Part shown: positions 1 through 8,167 of the stretch, piece by piece
Position numbering within the stretch: the first letter of the stretch is position 1
How the letters are laid out: the number at the start of each line of letters is the position of its first letter
From: Acidobacteriaceae bacterium
Lineage (GTDB): Bacteria; Acidobacteriota; Terriglobia; Terriglobales; Acidobacteriaceae
NCBI GenBank assembly: GCA_003170825.1
Contig: PMYL01000020.1
Coordinates: 1 to 34,892, forward strand
Direction of reading: 5' to 3'
Length of the DNA stretch: 34,892 nucleotides
The notes under the pieces: generated by a model
Seen by the model: only the letters and a program-made list of their open reading frames with translations
Databases searched by the model: none
What the model was told of the DNA's origin: nothing
Program-made: the position numbers and the translations under genes

Positions 1-822
<822 letters not shown>

Positions 823-830
823 GGCAAACA

Positions 831-1364
831 ATGACCCTCACGATAGAAACAATCCGCGCAACCGAGAGCGATGAAGCTCTGTTCGATCTCCTGGCAACGG
901 AATTGGACCGGCTCCTTCCCGATGAGGTGAAGGAAGACCTCGATCGCTATTACCAGGCTTTGGATTCGCTGCCCCAGGGAATGCGGGCCATGGCAGGCAT
1001 TTATTTCTTTAACATCAGCATGACCCTCGACAGCCTGGCATTGCACTTCGCCAACCACCATGACGAACGCGACCTCCGCGAAACGCTGAACGGTCTGAGA
1101 GAGCTTGAACTCACCGGGATTGCGGATTTGTTCGAACAGGCCTGGAAGTTCATGGAACCCCACATGGCCGAACTGCGGTCCGGCGACTACGGAGGCAAAG
1201 ACCTCTCCGAATGGCTTGTAGACATTGGCGCTAAAGAGCTGACCGGTCCCATGGACGGCATCATCCGGGCACGCTGCGAAGAGGGTGGCGAGTTGGGCCT
1301 GCTCAGCGTCTGGCCAATCTACGCCCGCAAATACCCCGAACGTTGCGTCGCCGCCGAGGCGTAG
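831..1364 (+). CDS. Hypothetical protein, possibly DUF4375/DMP19-like
   Basis: The product is a 177-residue acidic, mostly helical soluble protein with no signal peptide or membrane segment. A central stretch (about residues 45-110: short hydrophobic helices, then LRELELTGIADLFEQAW) resembles the DUF4375 (DMP19-like) helical domain. That assignment is by eye only and no biochemical role can be given. The gene sits 8 bases after ffh and 2 bases before the peroxiredoxin-like gene, so it is probably translated from one transcript with both. Its codons are less C-ending than those of its neighbours (many GAT, GCT and CTG), which may mean a more recent arrival. Confidence 0.75.
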   Translation: MTLTIETIRATESDEALFDLLATELDRLLPDEVKEDLDRYYQALDSLPQGMRAMAGIYFFNISMTLDSLALHFANHHDERDLRETLNGLRELELTGIADLFEQAWKFMEPHMAELRSGDYGGKDLSEWLVDIGAKELTGPMDGIIRARCEEGGELGLLSVWPIYARKYPERCVAAEA

Positions 1365-1366
1365 CC

Positions 1367-2032
1367 ATGACCGCGCTCCGAACCCTCCAGGACCAACTCG
1401 ACGAAATCACCGCCAACACACGCCAGTTGGTTCAGGCCGACCGCCTTGCCGTCGGCGAGCGCGCCGTCCAAGAGCTCTTCGCCACCGGCATTGAAGACCG
1501 CATCCTCCCCGTTGGCGCCATCGCCCCCGAGTTCGCCCTCAACGACGCTGCCGGCCGCCTCGTCCGCAGCGCGGACATGCTCGCCCTCGGCCCCTTGGTC
1601 ATCAAGTTCTTTCGCGGCCGCTGGTGCCCTTACTGCGTCACCGAACTTGAAACCTGGCGCGACCTCTATGGCCAGCTCCGCGAGCGTGAAGGCCTGATGG
1701 TTGCGATAGGCCCGCAGACCGAGCGGCAGAACGACTTCATGGCCGGCCAGCACGGCCTGCCATTCCCCGTGCTCTCCGACCCCGGCTGCGCCCTGGCCGA
1801 AAAGTTCGGCCTCGCCTACACCGTCCCCGAGTACCACCGCGACTACTATCTCTCCATCCTCGTCAACATCCCCTTCGTCAACGGCGAACCAGGCTGGCGT
1901 CTCCCCATCCCCGCCACCTACGTCATCGCCCGCGACCGCCGCGTCCTCTTCGCCGAAGCCCACGCCGACTTCCGCGTCCGCCCCGAACCCGAAGAAGCCC
2001 TAGCCGCCGCCTTCGCCCATCACAACCGATAG
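1367..2032 (+). CDS. Peroxiredoxin-like protein (AhpC/TSA thioredoxin fold)
   Basis: This 221-residue protein is of the PRX-like2 type within the AhpC/TSA superfamily. Such proteins are thought to reduce peroxides or act as thiol oxidoreductases. A helical N-terminal extension (about residues 1-45) precedes the thioredoxin fold. The redox site reads FFRGRWCPYC, with C87 and C90 forming a CxxC pair in the place of the usual PxxxTxxC. A cis-Pro segment (RLPIPATYVI) lies near residue 184. The chosen ATG at 1367 follows the previous stop by 2 bases. An upstream GTG in the same frame at 1343 would add eight mostly basic residues inside the previous gene and is less likely. The substrate is unknown. 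Confidence 0.88.
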   Translation: MTALRTLQDQLDEITANTRQLVQADRLAVGERAVQELFATGIEDRILPVGAIAPEFALNDAAGRLVRSADMLALGPLVIKFFRGRWCPYCVTELETWRDLYGQLREREGLMVAIGPQTERQNDFMAGQHGLPFPVLSDPGCALAEKFGLAYTVPEYHRDYYLSILVNIPFVNGEPGWRLPIPATYVIARDRRVLFAEAHADFRVRPEPEEALAAAFAHHNR

Positions 2033-2057
2033 CACACGAAACAGCAAGATAAAGATT

Positions 2058-2126
2058 GTCATCCTGAGCGATCAACCAAGAGCTGCCATCCTGAGCGAGC
2101 GTAGCGAGTCGAAGGACCTGCGGTAG
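2058..2126. repeat. Intergenic repeat, family A (27-base-spaced CATCCTGAGCG dimer)
   Basis: Two copies of a CATCCTGAGCG unit start 27 bases apart (2058 and 2085). They are followed by a tail GAGCGTAGCGAGTCGAAGG running into ACCTGCGG. The same arrangement and spacing recur at 9538 and, shortened, at 17588. It lies between two convergent genes. Inverted 8-base arms (AACAGCAA near 2040, TTGCTGTT near 2134) flank it, and the second arm runs into GTTTTTT, so transcripts through here could end in a T-run. Repeats of this wording are widespread in Acidobacteriaceae. Their role is unknown. Confidence 0.8.
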
Positions 2127-2179
2127 CTTCTGTATTTGCTGTTGTTTTTTCGTTCTATCCATAACAGCCAGATCAATAT

Positions 2180-2491
2180 TTAGTTCTTTTGTATCCACTC
2201 AGCGAGCTTCGCCTCAGCCATATCCAGCGTAACTCCCCTTAGCAAGAACACCTTGCTCCTCGATAACTCCCCGCTCATCAGCCCCACCGCATTCTTCGGC
2301 AACCCAAACGTCTCCGCCAGAAAGGCAATCAAAGCCAAATTAGCCCGCCCCTCAATCGGCGGCGCCTGCACCGCAATCTTCAGTTGCGCCGCCGCTCCCT
2401 CGCCGTAAACGCCCGTAATCGCCGTCTTCTTCGCCCCCGGCTGCGCGCGAACCGCCAGCGTCACTCCACCCGCAGCAGCCCGCACCATCAT
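2180..2491 (-). CDS. DUF167 / YggU family protein
   Basis: This is a 103-residue member of the small DUF167 (YggU) family of alpha/beta proteins with no settled function. Family signatures seen are AVRAQPGAKK near the N-terminus, VQAPPIEGRANLALIAFLAE in the middle, and GELSRSKVFLLRGV near the end. The start ATG at 2491-2489 overlaps the TGA of the upstream yggS-like gene in an ATGA arrangement, so translation is probably coupled. Genes of this family often sit next to yggS in bacteria, which supports both calls. A longer reading frame upstream is only the opposite frame of yggS. Confidence 0.92.
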   Translation of the reverse strand: MMVRAAAGGVTLAVRAQPGAKKTAITGVYGEGAAAQLKIAVQAPPIEGRANLALIAFLAETFGLPKNAVGLMSGELSRSKVFLLRGVTLDMAEAKLAEWIQKN

Positions 2492-3225
2492 TCCGGCCCC
2501 GTCCACGGCTGCCGCTTCCCAAACAGCGCCGTCCCCACACGAATCCGCGTCGCGCCCTCCTCGATCGCCAGCGCAAAATCCCCGCTCATCCCCATCGAAA
2601 GCACATCCAGCGCCAACCTCGGATGCGCTGCAGCCCAATGGTCCCGCCACTGGCGCAAACTGCGGAAGCAATCCCGCGTCACATCCTCCGACCCACCCCA
2701 GGGCGCAATCGTCATCAGCCCCCGCGTCTCCAGATGTCCCAACTCCGGCAGCCGTTCCAGCAGTTGCGCTGCCTCATCCGACTCCGGCTCCAAACCCGCC
2801 TTCGTCTCCTCCGGGCTCAGCTTCACCTCGATCAGCACCGGCAGCCGCTTTCCCAATCTGCCCGCCGCATCGTTCAGCCTCTCCGCCAGCCGCACCGAGT
2901 CCACCGAATCCACCGCGTCGAACAACTCCGCCGCCCGCGCCGCCTTGTTCGTCTGCAAATGCCCAATCAGATGCACGCGAATCGAATCCGCCCCCGCGTC
3001 ACCCCCGCGTAACGCCTCCAGCTCCGCAGCCTTCGCCGCAAACTCCTGCACCCGGCTCTCGCCAAACAGCCTCAGCCCCAGCGCAGCAGCCTCAGCCACC
3101 GTCGCCGCCGGATAAGTCTTCGCAACGGCCATCAGCTCGACCTCGTCCCGCCCGCGCCCAGCCCTCCGGCAAGCGGCCGCAATCGCCTCTTCCAGCTGTT
3201 CGAGACTCTCCCCCAACTCCGTCAT
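2488..3225 (-). CDS. YggS family pyridoxal-phosphate homeostasis protein (PLPBP)
   Basis: This 245-residue protein belongs to the YggS/PROSC family: single-domain TIM barrels that bind pyridoxal 5'-phosphate and help keep free PLP and amino-acid pools in balance, without known enzymatic activity. The PLP lysine is K36 in MAVAKTYPA. Other family landmarks are FGESRVQE, VHLIGHLQTNK, and the phosphate-binding end SMGMSGDFALAIEEGATRIR followed by VGTALFG. The ATG at 3225 was chosen because family homology begins there; the frame stays open upstream only because it runs antisense to the DUF486 gene. It overlaps the downstream DUF167 gene by 4 bases. Confidence 0.95.
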   Translation of the reverse strand: MTELGESLEQLEEAIAAACRRAGRGRDEVELMAVAKTYPAATVAEAAALGLRLFGESRVQEFAAKAAELEALRGGDAGADSIRVHLIGHLQTNKAARAAELFDAVDSVDSVRLAERLNDAAGRLGKRLPVLIEVKLSPEETKAGLEPESDEAAQLLERLPELGHLETRGLMTIAPWGGSEDVTRDCFRSLRQWRDHWAAAHPRLALDVLSMGMSGDFALAIEEGATRIRVGTALFGKRQPWTGPE

Positions 3226-3273
3226 CGCGCTCCCGCTCAAACCCCGCCCTTGCCGCCCGCATCCAACAAAATT

Positions 3274-3603
3274 ATGTGGACAGTGATCCTTCTCATCTTC
3301 TCCAACATCTTCATGACCATTGCCTGGTACGGCCACCTGAAATACCGCCAGGACGCGCTCTGGAAGGTCATCCTCGTCTGTTGGGGCATCGCCTTCTTCG
3401 AGTACTGCCTGCAGGTTCCCGCCAACCGCATCGGCTCCGACCGCTTCTCGCCCGTCCAGCTCAAGGTCATCCAGGAGATCATCACCCTCGTCGTCTTCGC
3501 CGTCTTCACCCTCTTCTACTTCGGCGAGCATCTACGCTGGAACCACGCCGCCGCCGGCGTCTGCCTGGTCGCAGCGGCCTTCTTCGTCTTCCGCTCCTGG
3601 TAG
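3274..3603 (+). CDS. DUF486 (DMT-related) small membrane protein
   Basis: The product is about 109 residues with four hydrophobic helices. It starts TVILLIFSNIFMTIAWYGHL and ends with LVAAAFFVFRSW. The FSNIFMTIAWYGHLKY and QEIITLVVFAVFTLFYFGE segments match DUF486, a small membrane family distantly related to the drug/metabolite transporters. No substrate is known. The ATG at 3274 was chosen because the hydrophobic family core follows directly; a TTG at 3250 would add eight residues. Neither has a clear ribosome site. It diverges from yggS with only 48 bases between start codons, so the two promoters must overlap or lie inside the neighbouring genes. Confidence 0.88.
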   Translation: MWTVILLIFSNIFMTIAWYGHLKYRQDALWKVILVCWGIAFFEYCLQVPANRIGSDRFSPVQLKVIQEIITLVVFAVFTLFYFGEHLRWNHAAAGVCLVAAAFFVFRSW

Positions 3604-3665
3604 ACCCGGACTGCAAGGCCGGGACTGGTAGGCCGGTGTTTCAACCCCGGCGCCCGCAACCTGCC

Positions 3666-4613
3666 TCAGTGCCCGCGCGCCTCCAGAAACTTCTCCGCCT
3701 CCAGCGCCGCCATGCACCCCGACCCGGCGGCCGTGATCGCCTGCCGGTAGCGCCGGTCCTGCACGTCCCCGCACGCAAACACGCCCGGAACCACCACCCC
3801 GTTGTGCGTCGTCAGCACGTTGCCCGTGGTGCGAATGTACCCGTCCTCGTCCAGATCGATCTGCCCGGCAAACATCTTCGTATTCGGCTCGTGCCCAATC
3901 CCCAGAAACAGCCCGCTGACCGCCAGCTCGCTCACGCAACCGTTGGTCACGTCCTTGAGCCGCAGCCCCTTCACCTCGTGCTCTTCCACGCCCAGCACCT
4001 CTTCGACCACCGTGTTGGCGCGCAGTTCGATATTCGGATGCGCCATCGCCCGCTCCAGCATGATCTTTGACGCCCTGAAGCTCTCCCGCCGGTGCAGCAG
4101 CGTCACCTTGCTCGCAAACCGCGTCAGAAACAGCGCCTCTTCCATCGCCGAGTCGCCCCCGCCCACCACCGCAATCTCACGCCCGCGGAAGAAGAACCCG
4201 TCGCACATGGCGCAGCTTGAAACGCCGTGCCCAATCAGCGCCTGCTCGCTCGGCAACCCGAGCCACCGCGCGCTCGCCCCGGACGCCACAATCAGCGTCC
4301 GCGCGCAAATCTCCCCCGCCGAAGTGTGCAGCCGAATCGGATGCGCGCCCAACTCAACGGTGTTCAGATGCGCCAACTGAAAGCTGGCCCCAAACCGCGC
4401 CGCCTGCTTCTTCATGTTCTCGATCAGCTCCGGCCCCTGGATGCCCTCCGGCCAGCCGGGAAAGTTCTCCACCAGCGTGGTGATCGAGAGCTGTCCCCCC
4501 GGCTCGTGGCCCTCCAGAACCAGCGGTTTCAGTCCGGCGCGCGCGGTGTAAATGGCCGCCGTAAGCCCGGCGCAGCCGGAGCCCAGAATAACGGTGTCGC
4601 GAATCTCTGTCAT
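3666..4613 (-). CDS. trxB: Thioredoxin reductase (NADPH, FAD)
   Basis: This 315-residue low-molecular-weight thioredoxin reductase transfers electrons from NADPH through FAD to thioredoxin in the cytoplasm. The FAD-binding loop is ILGSGCAGLTAA (residues 9-20), with Cys at the position usually held by Pro. The redox dithiol is C134-A-M-C137-D, where most bacterial enzymes have CATC. The NADPH-binding motif VVGGGDSAMEEA lies near residue 150, and the C-terminal FAD motif GVFACGDVQDRRYRQ near residue 285. Length is normal for the family. The gene converges on the DUF486 gene and diverges from a small unknown gene. Confidence 0.96.
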   Translation of the reverse strand: MTEIRDTVILGSGCAGLTAAIYTARAGLKPLVLEGHEPGGQLSITTLVENFPGWPEGIQGPELIENMKKQAARFGASFQLAHLNTVELGAHPIRLHTSAGEICARTLIVASGASARWLGLPSEQALIGHGVSSCAMCDGFFFRGREIAVVGGGDSAMEEALFLTRFASKVTLLHRRESFRASKIMLERAMAHPNIELRANTVVEEVLGVEEHEVKGLRLKDVTNGCVSELAVSGLFLGIGHEPNTKMFAGQIDLDEDGYIRTTGNVLTTHNGVVVPGVFACGDVQDRRYRQAITAAGSGCMAALEAEKFLEARGH

Positions 4614-4696
4614 AAGGTTTCCCGTGTCGATTTTAGACGCTTGCCGCGGGCAGCCGCCCTGTTCCCGGCCCTGCCCGTTTCATTATGATGAGGTTC

Positions 4697-4897
4697 ATGG
4701 CCAATCTGACTCTTATCTACGGACTGCGGCTGCTCCCCGAAGGCGAGGTCACCGAAATCCACGACGCCACGCTCAAGCTGGCCACGGGCCATGAAGCACA
4801 CGTCACCATGCACCTGATCGAGGGCTCGCGCGAAGAGATCGAAACCCAGCTCAAGCGCAGCCTGGACGCCTTCTTCGACTTCTACCCCGAAATCTGA
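4697..4897 (+). CDS. Hypothetical 66-residue protein
   Basis: This is a short acidic protein (MANLTLIYGLRLLPEGEV at the N-terminus, DAFFDFYPEI at the C-terminus) with a predicted strand-rich first half and one helix near the end. It is not recognised. The codon pattern is coding-like (mostly C or G in third position). Starts at 4685, 4688 and 4697 are all possible; 4697 is preferred because GAGG lies just upstream, although only 3 bases away. It is divergent from trxB with an 83-base gap. No signal peptide or metal site is visible. Confidence 0.6.
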   Translation: MANLTLIYGLRLLPEGEVTEIHDATLKLATGHEAHVTMHLIEGSREEIETQLKRSLDAFFDFYPEI

Positions 4898-5040
4898 GTC
4901 CGGCAATTGGCAGCGCCTGGCCCCCCCCTGTGCCAGCCGTCAACCCGCACCCGCAGCGCCAGCAGACTGCACACGCCCCAACCATGAGTCCGCGGACCGA
5001 TGAAGAGCCTGTAACCCGCCGAATAACCGGCTCAAAGCAA

Positions 5041-5058
5041 TCTTAGAAATCTCTAAGA
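5041..5058. promoter_or_regulatory. Perfect 7-base inverted repeat upstream of the secreted protein
   Basis: TCTTAGA and TCTAAGA form a perfect inverted repeat with a 4-base spacer. It is AT-rich in a GC-rich region and sits 58 bases upstream of the GTG start at 5116. Spacing and symmetry fit a repressor or activator operator. No T-run follows, so a terminator is unlikely. The binding protein is unknown. Confidence 0.4.
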
Positions 5059-5115
5059 CGACCCAAATCTTAACGGTCCCTCACATGCACGGAAATCCCT
5101 GTCGGAGGGACTCCC

Positions 5116-8088
5116 GTGCTCATCTCTGCTTCCCCTCGCCTGCGCACAGCAGCCGCTCGCCTCCCCACTCCTGATTGTCTCGCCCTGGCCCTCCTGCTTC
5201 TTGCTCCCGCAACCGCCCTCGCCGGCGGACCCAAATACGTCGCCGGAGTCAGCTTCTTCAATCCAGGAGTTCTCGGCCAGCCCGTCCACTGGGCCGGCGG
5301 CCAGGTCCACTACTACGTCGATCAGGGCCCGCTCAACAGCGGAGTCACCAACCAGCAGGCCACGACCATGGTCGATGCGGCGGCGGCTCTCTGGAGCGCC
5401 GTCCCCACCGCCGGCGTCACGCTCACTGACATGGGGCAATTGAACGAAGACGTCAACGGCTCCAACATCGTGGTAAGCGGCACAAACTTCACGGTGGCCA
5501 ACGAGCAGACCAGCCAGGTGGGCCAAATCACTCAGCCCGCCGACGTCACCCCCTCCGCCGCCGGCTATCCCCTCGGCATCCTCTACGACGCCGACGGCTC
5601 GGTCACCGACGCCCTCTTCGGCGCCGGAGCAAGCGACCCCACCAGTTGCCAGAACAACGGCGTCTGGGTCTGGCTGGACAACATCAACCCCGACGCCACC
5701 ATCGCCCACGGCATCATCCTGCTCAACGGCCTCTGCGCTGCCAACCCGGCCCTGCTTGAAATGATGAGCTACGAGCTGGAGCGCGCCTTCGGCCGCATCC
5801 TCGGCCTGGACTACGCGCAAGTCAACCCCAGCGCGCTCCAGAACGGCGAACCCGGCGGCACTCAAGGCTGGCCGGTGATGCAGCCCCTCAGCGGCGTATG
5901 CTCCCAGACCGGCGGCATCTGCATCCCCAACCCCGCCGAACTCCGTTCCGACGACATCGCCGCCCTCAACCGCATCTACCCCATCACCGCGCAGAATCTA
6001 GCCAGCTTCCCCGGCAAACAGCTCACGGCCCTCAACACCGTCTCCATTCAGGGAACCGTCACCTTCCGCGCCGGCCTCGGCATGCAGGGCATCAACGTCG
6101 TCGCCCGTCCGCTGGACTCCAACGGCAACCCCCTCTACCAGTACGCCGTCACCTTCGTCTCCGGCGGATACTTCAGCGGCAACCACGGCAATCCCATCAC
6201 CGGATTCGCCGATACTAACGGCAATCTCCTCACCATGTGGGGCTCCAACAACCCAACCCTGCAAGGCTACTTCGACCTGAGCGGAATCCCGCTGCCCCCC
6301 GGCGCAACCACGGCCGATTATCAGATAACGTTTGAGGCCATCAATCCCCTCTACATCCTCACCGACTCAGTCGGCCCCTATCTCGACGGCCAGGTCACCC
6401 CCTCCGGCACGTTGCAAGCCATCTCGGTCCCCGGCATGTCGGCCGGCAGCTCGCAGACCCTCACCGTCAACGTCGCCGGCTCGGCGGTCGGCGGCTTTGA
6501 GGACGCCATCGGAACCCAGGCCGCGCCGCGCATCCTGCCCGCCAGCGGCCTCTGGTGCGGACGCCTCAGCCAGGTGGGCCAATCCGACTGGTTCACCTTC
6601 CCCGTCCGCGGCAACCGCACCTTCACCATCGTCACCCAGGCCCTGGACGAAACCGGCGCTCCCACTGAATCCAAAGTCATGCCCGCCATCGGCATCTGGG
6701 ACGCATTCGATCCCGTGGGCGCGCCAGCCGTCGGCGCCGGCCCCGGAATGAACGGCCTGGCCACCGGCGAAAGCTGGCTGCGCGTCAGCTCCATCGCCGC
6801 CGACGTGGTCCGCATCGGCATCGCCGACCAGCGCGGCGACGGCCGTCCCGACTACGCCTACCTGGGCTGGGTGCTCTACGCCGATACCGTCCAGCCCCAG
6901 CGGCTACCGGCCTCCGGAGGCCCCATCGACATTCACGGCATGGGTTTCCGCCTCGCGGACACGGTTCAGGTCGGCGGCCAGCCCGCCGTCGTCACCAGCA
7001 TCTCGCCCAACGAGATCACCGCCATCGCGCCCCCCGCCGCATCCGGCGTCACCGGCTCGGTCGACGTCGAAGTGGACGACGTGCCCATCTTCTACGCGGT
7101 GGCCATCCTCTCCCCCGGCGTCAGCTACGACTCCGGCACAGGCGACGCCCTCACCCTGCTCACCGCACCCGCCAATACCGTGCCCATCGGCGTGCCCATT
7201 CCCTTCTCCGTAACCGCACTGGGCCCAGCCATGACCCCCGCCGGCGGCGTCACTGTCCTCTACACCGTCACCAGCGGAACCGCCACCCTCGCCTGCGGCC
7301 TGCCCGTCTGCTCGGTCCCCGCAACCGGCGATGGTCGCGCCACCATGAATATCACCGCCGTTGACGGCAAATGGTCCATCGTCACCGCCTCGCTCACCAA
7401 CGGCTCCAGCCTCCAGGCGCAGTTTGCCGGCGGAACTCCGCCCGTCCTCGCCCCGCTCACGCCCCAGCTATCCCTGGCCGCCGGCGCCACCGTCACCTGG
7501 ACCGTCCAGGCTCTGGTCCTCTCGAACGGCCTTCCCATCGGTGGCCAGGCGGTCGCTTGGGCTACCTCCGTCAGCGGCATCGCCGCCCAGGGCAGCGCCG
7601 CCGCCATTACCAACTCCAGCGGCATCGCCACCAACCAGCTCACCGTCGGCCCGCTCACTGAAGGCCAGCAGGTCTCCGCCAACGCCTGCCTCAACGGCAC
7701 CAGCCAATGCGTCGCCTTCACCGCCTTCGGAGCCCGTCCTGAATATGCGCTTCTCGAAGCCGTCAGTGGAACTGCGCAGAGTCTAGCCGTCAGCGGAACC
7801 CCCAGCCAGATCACCCTCCGTCTTCTTGACATGGACGGCAACCCCATGGCCGGCGGCTCGGTCGCCCTTTACCAGGCCCTCTACGCCTGGGCGCCGCCCT
7901 GCGCCCCTCACGGCGTCTGCCCCCCGGCTCCACTGCTCGCCACCCAAGCCGCCACCGCCGCCTCCGCCCTCGACGGCACCGTCGCCTTCACCCCCGCATC
8001 CTTGCCGGGCGTAGCCACCAAGCTGCTTGGTCTCGCCGCCTCCGGCAACACCGCCACCATCAACATCGCCATCGAACAGCATCCGTAA
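5116..8088 (+). CDS. Large secreted protein with degenerate matrixin-like domain, IPT/TIG and Ig-like domains
   Basis: The product has 990 residues. A GTG start is set by a strong ribosome site (GGAGGGA, 5104-5110). A Sec signal peptide ends near ATALA-GG (residue 36). Residues 60-290 resemble acidobacterial matrixin-like (M10) domains: a strand with HYYVDQGPLNS, then a helix ALWSAVPTAGVTLT, then the zinc helix. The zinc helix reads RAFGRILGLDYAQVN at residues 223-237, where active enzymes have HExGHxLGLDHSQVN. The two helix His, the catalytic Glu and the third His are thus replaced by R223, R227, A224 and Y233, so the domain should not bind zinc or cut peptide bonds. A carboxypeptidase-regulatory-like domain (about 305-420), an IPT/TIG domain (about 595-670) and two or three Ig-like domains follow. 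It is probably exported or surface-attached, with a binding rather than enzymatic role. Confidence 0.85.
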   Translation: MLISASPRLRTAAARLPTPDCLALALLLLAPATALAGGPKYVAGVSFFNPGVLGQPVHWAGGQVHYYVDQGPLNSGVTNQQATTMVDAAAALWSAVPTAGVTLTDMGQLNEDVNGSNIVVSGTNFTVANEQTSQVGQITQPADVTPSAAGYPLGILYDADGSVTDALFGAGASDPTSCQNNGVWVWLDNINPDATIAHGIILLNGLCAANPALLEMMSYELERAFGRILGLDYAQVNPSALQNGEPGGTQGWPVMQPLSGVCSQTGGICIPNPAELRSDDIAALNRIYPITAQNLASFPGKQLTALNTVSIQGTVTFRAGLGMQGINVVARPLDSNGNPLYQYAVTFVSGGYFSGNHGNPITGFADTNGNLLTMWGSNNPTLQGYFDLSGIPLPPGATTADYQITFEAINPLYILTDSVGPYLDGQVTPSGTLQAISVPGMSAGSSQTLTVNVAGSAVGGFEDAIGTQAAPRILPASGLWCGRLSQVGQSDWFTFPVRGNRTFTIVTQALDETGAPTESKVMPAIGIWDAFDPVGAPAVGAGPGMNGLATGESWLRVSSIAADVVRIGIADQRGDGRPDYAYLGWVLYADTVQPQRLPASGGPIDIHGMGFRLADTVQVGGQPAVVTSISPNEITAIAPPAASGVTGSVDVEVDDVPIFYAVAILSPGVSYDSGTGDALTLLTAPANTVPIGVPIPFSVTALGPAMTPAGGVTVLYTVTSGTATLACGLPVCSVPATGDGRATMNITAVDGKWSIVTASLTNGSSLQAQFAGGTPPVLAPLTPQLSLAAGATVTWTVQALVLSNGLPIGGQAVAWATSVSGIAAQGSAAAITNSSGIATNQLTVGPLTEGQQVSANACLNGTSQCVAFTAFGARPEYALLEAVSGTAQSLAVSGTPSQITLRLLDMDGNPMAGGSVALYQALYAWAPPCAPHGVCPPAPLLATQAATAASALDGTVAFTPASLPGVATKLLGLAASGNTATINIAIEQHP

Positions 8089-8167
8089 GAGATTGCCCAC
8101 AAAACCCTGGCTCCTGTCACTTCCTGGCCCTTACCGGCATCTTGTAGATAGAGAGTGAGGGCACATT

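Noticed and set aside
3226..3531. Upstream extension of the yggS frame
   Set aside because: It runs antisense to the DUF486 gene, has an acidic low-complexity translation, and family homology begins at the ATG at 3225.
3604..3665. GC-rich stretch between convergent DUF486 and trxB genes with GCCGG (3632) and CCGGC (3647) arms
   Set aside because: The arms are only 5 bases in very GC-rich DNA; it may be a decayed dispersed repeat, but one weak copy is not enough to call.
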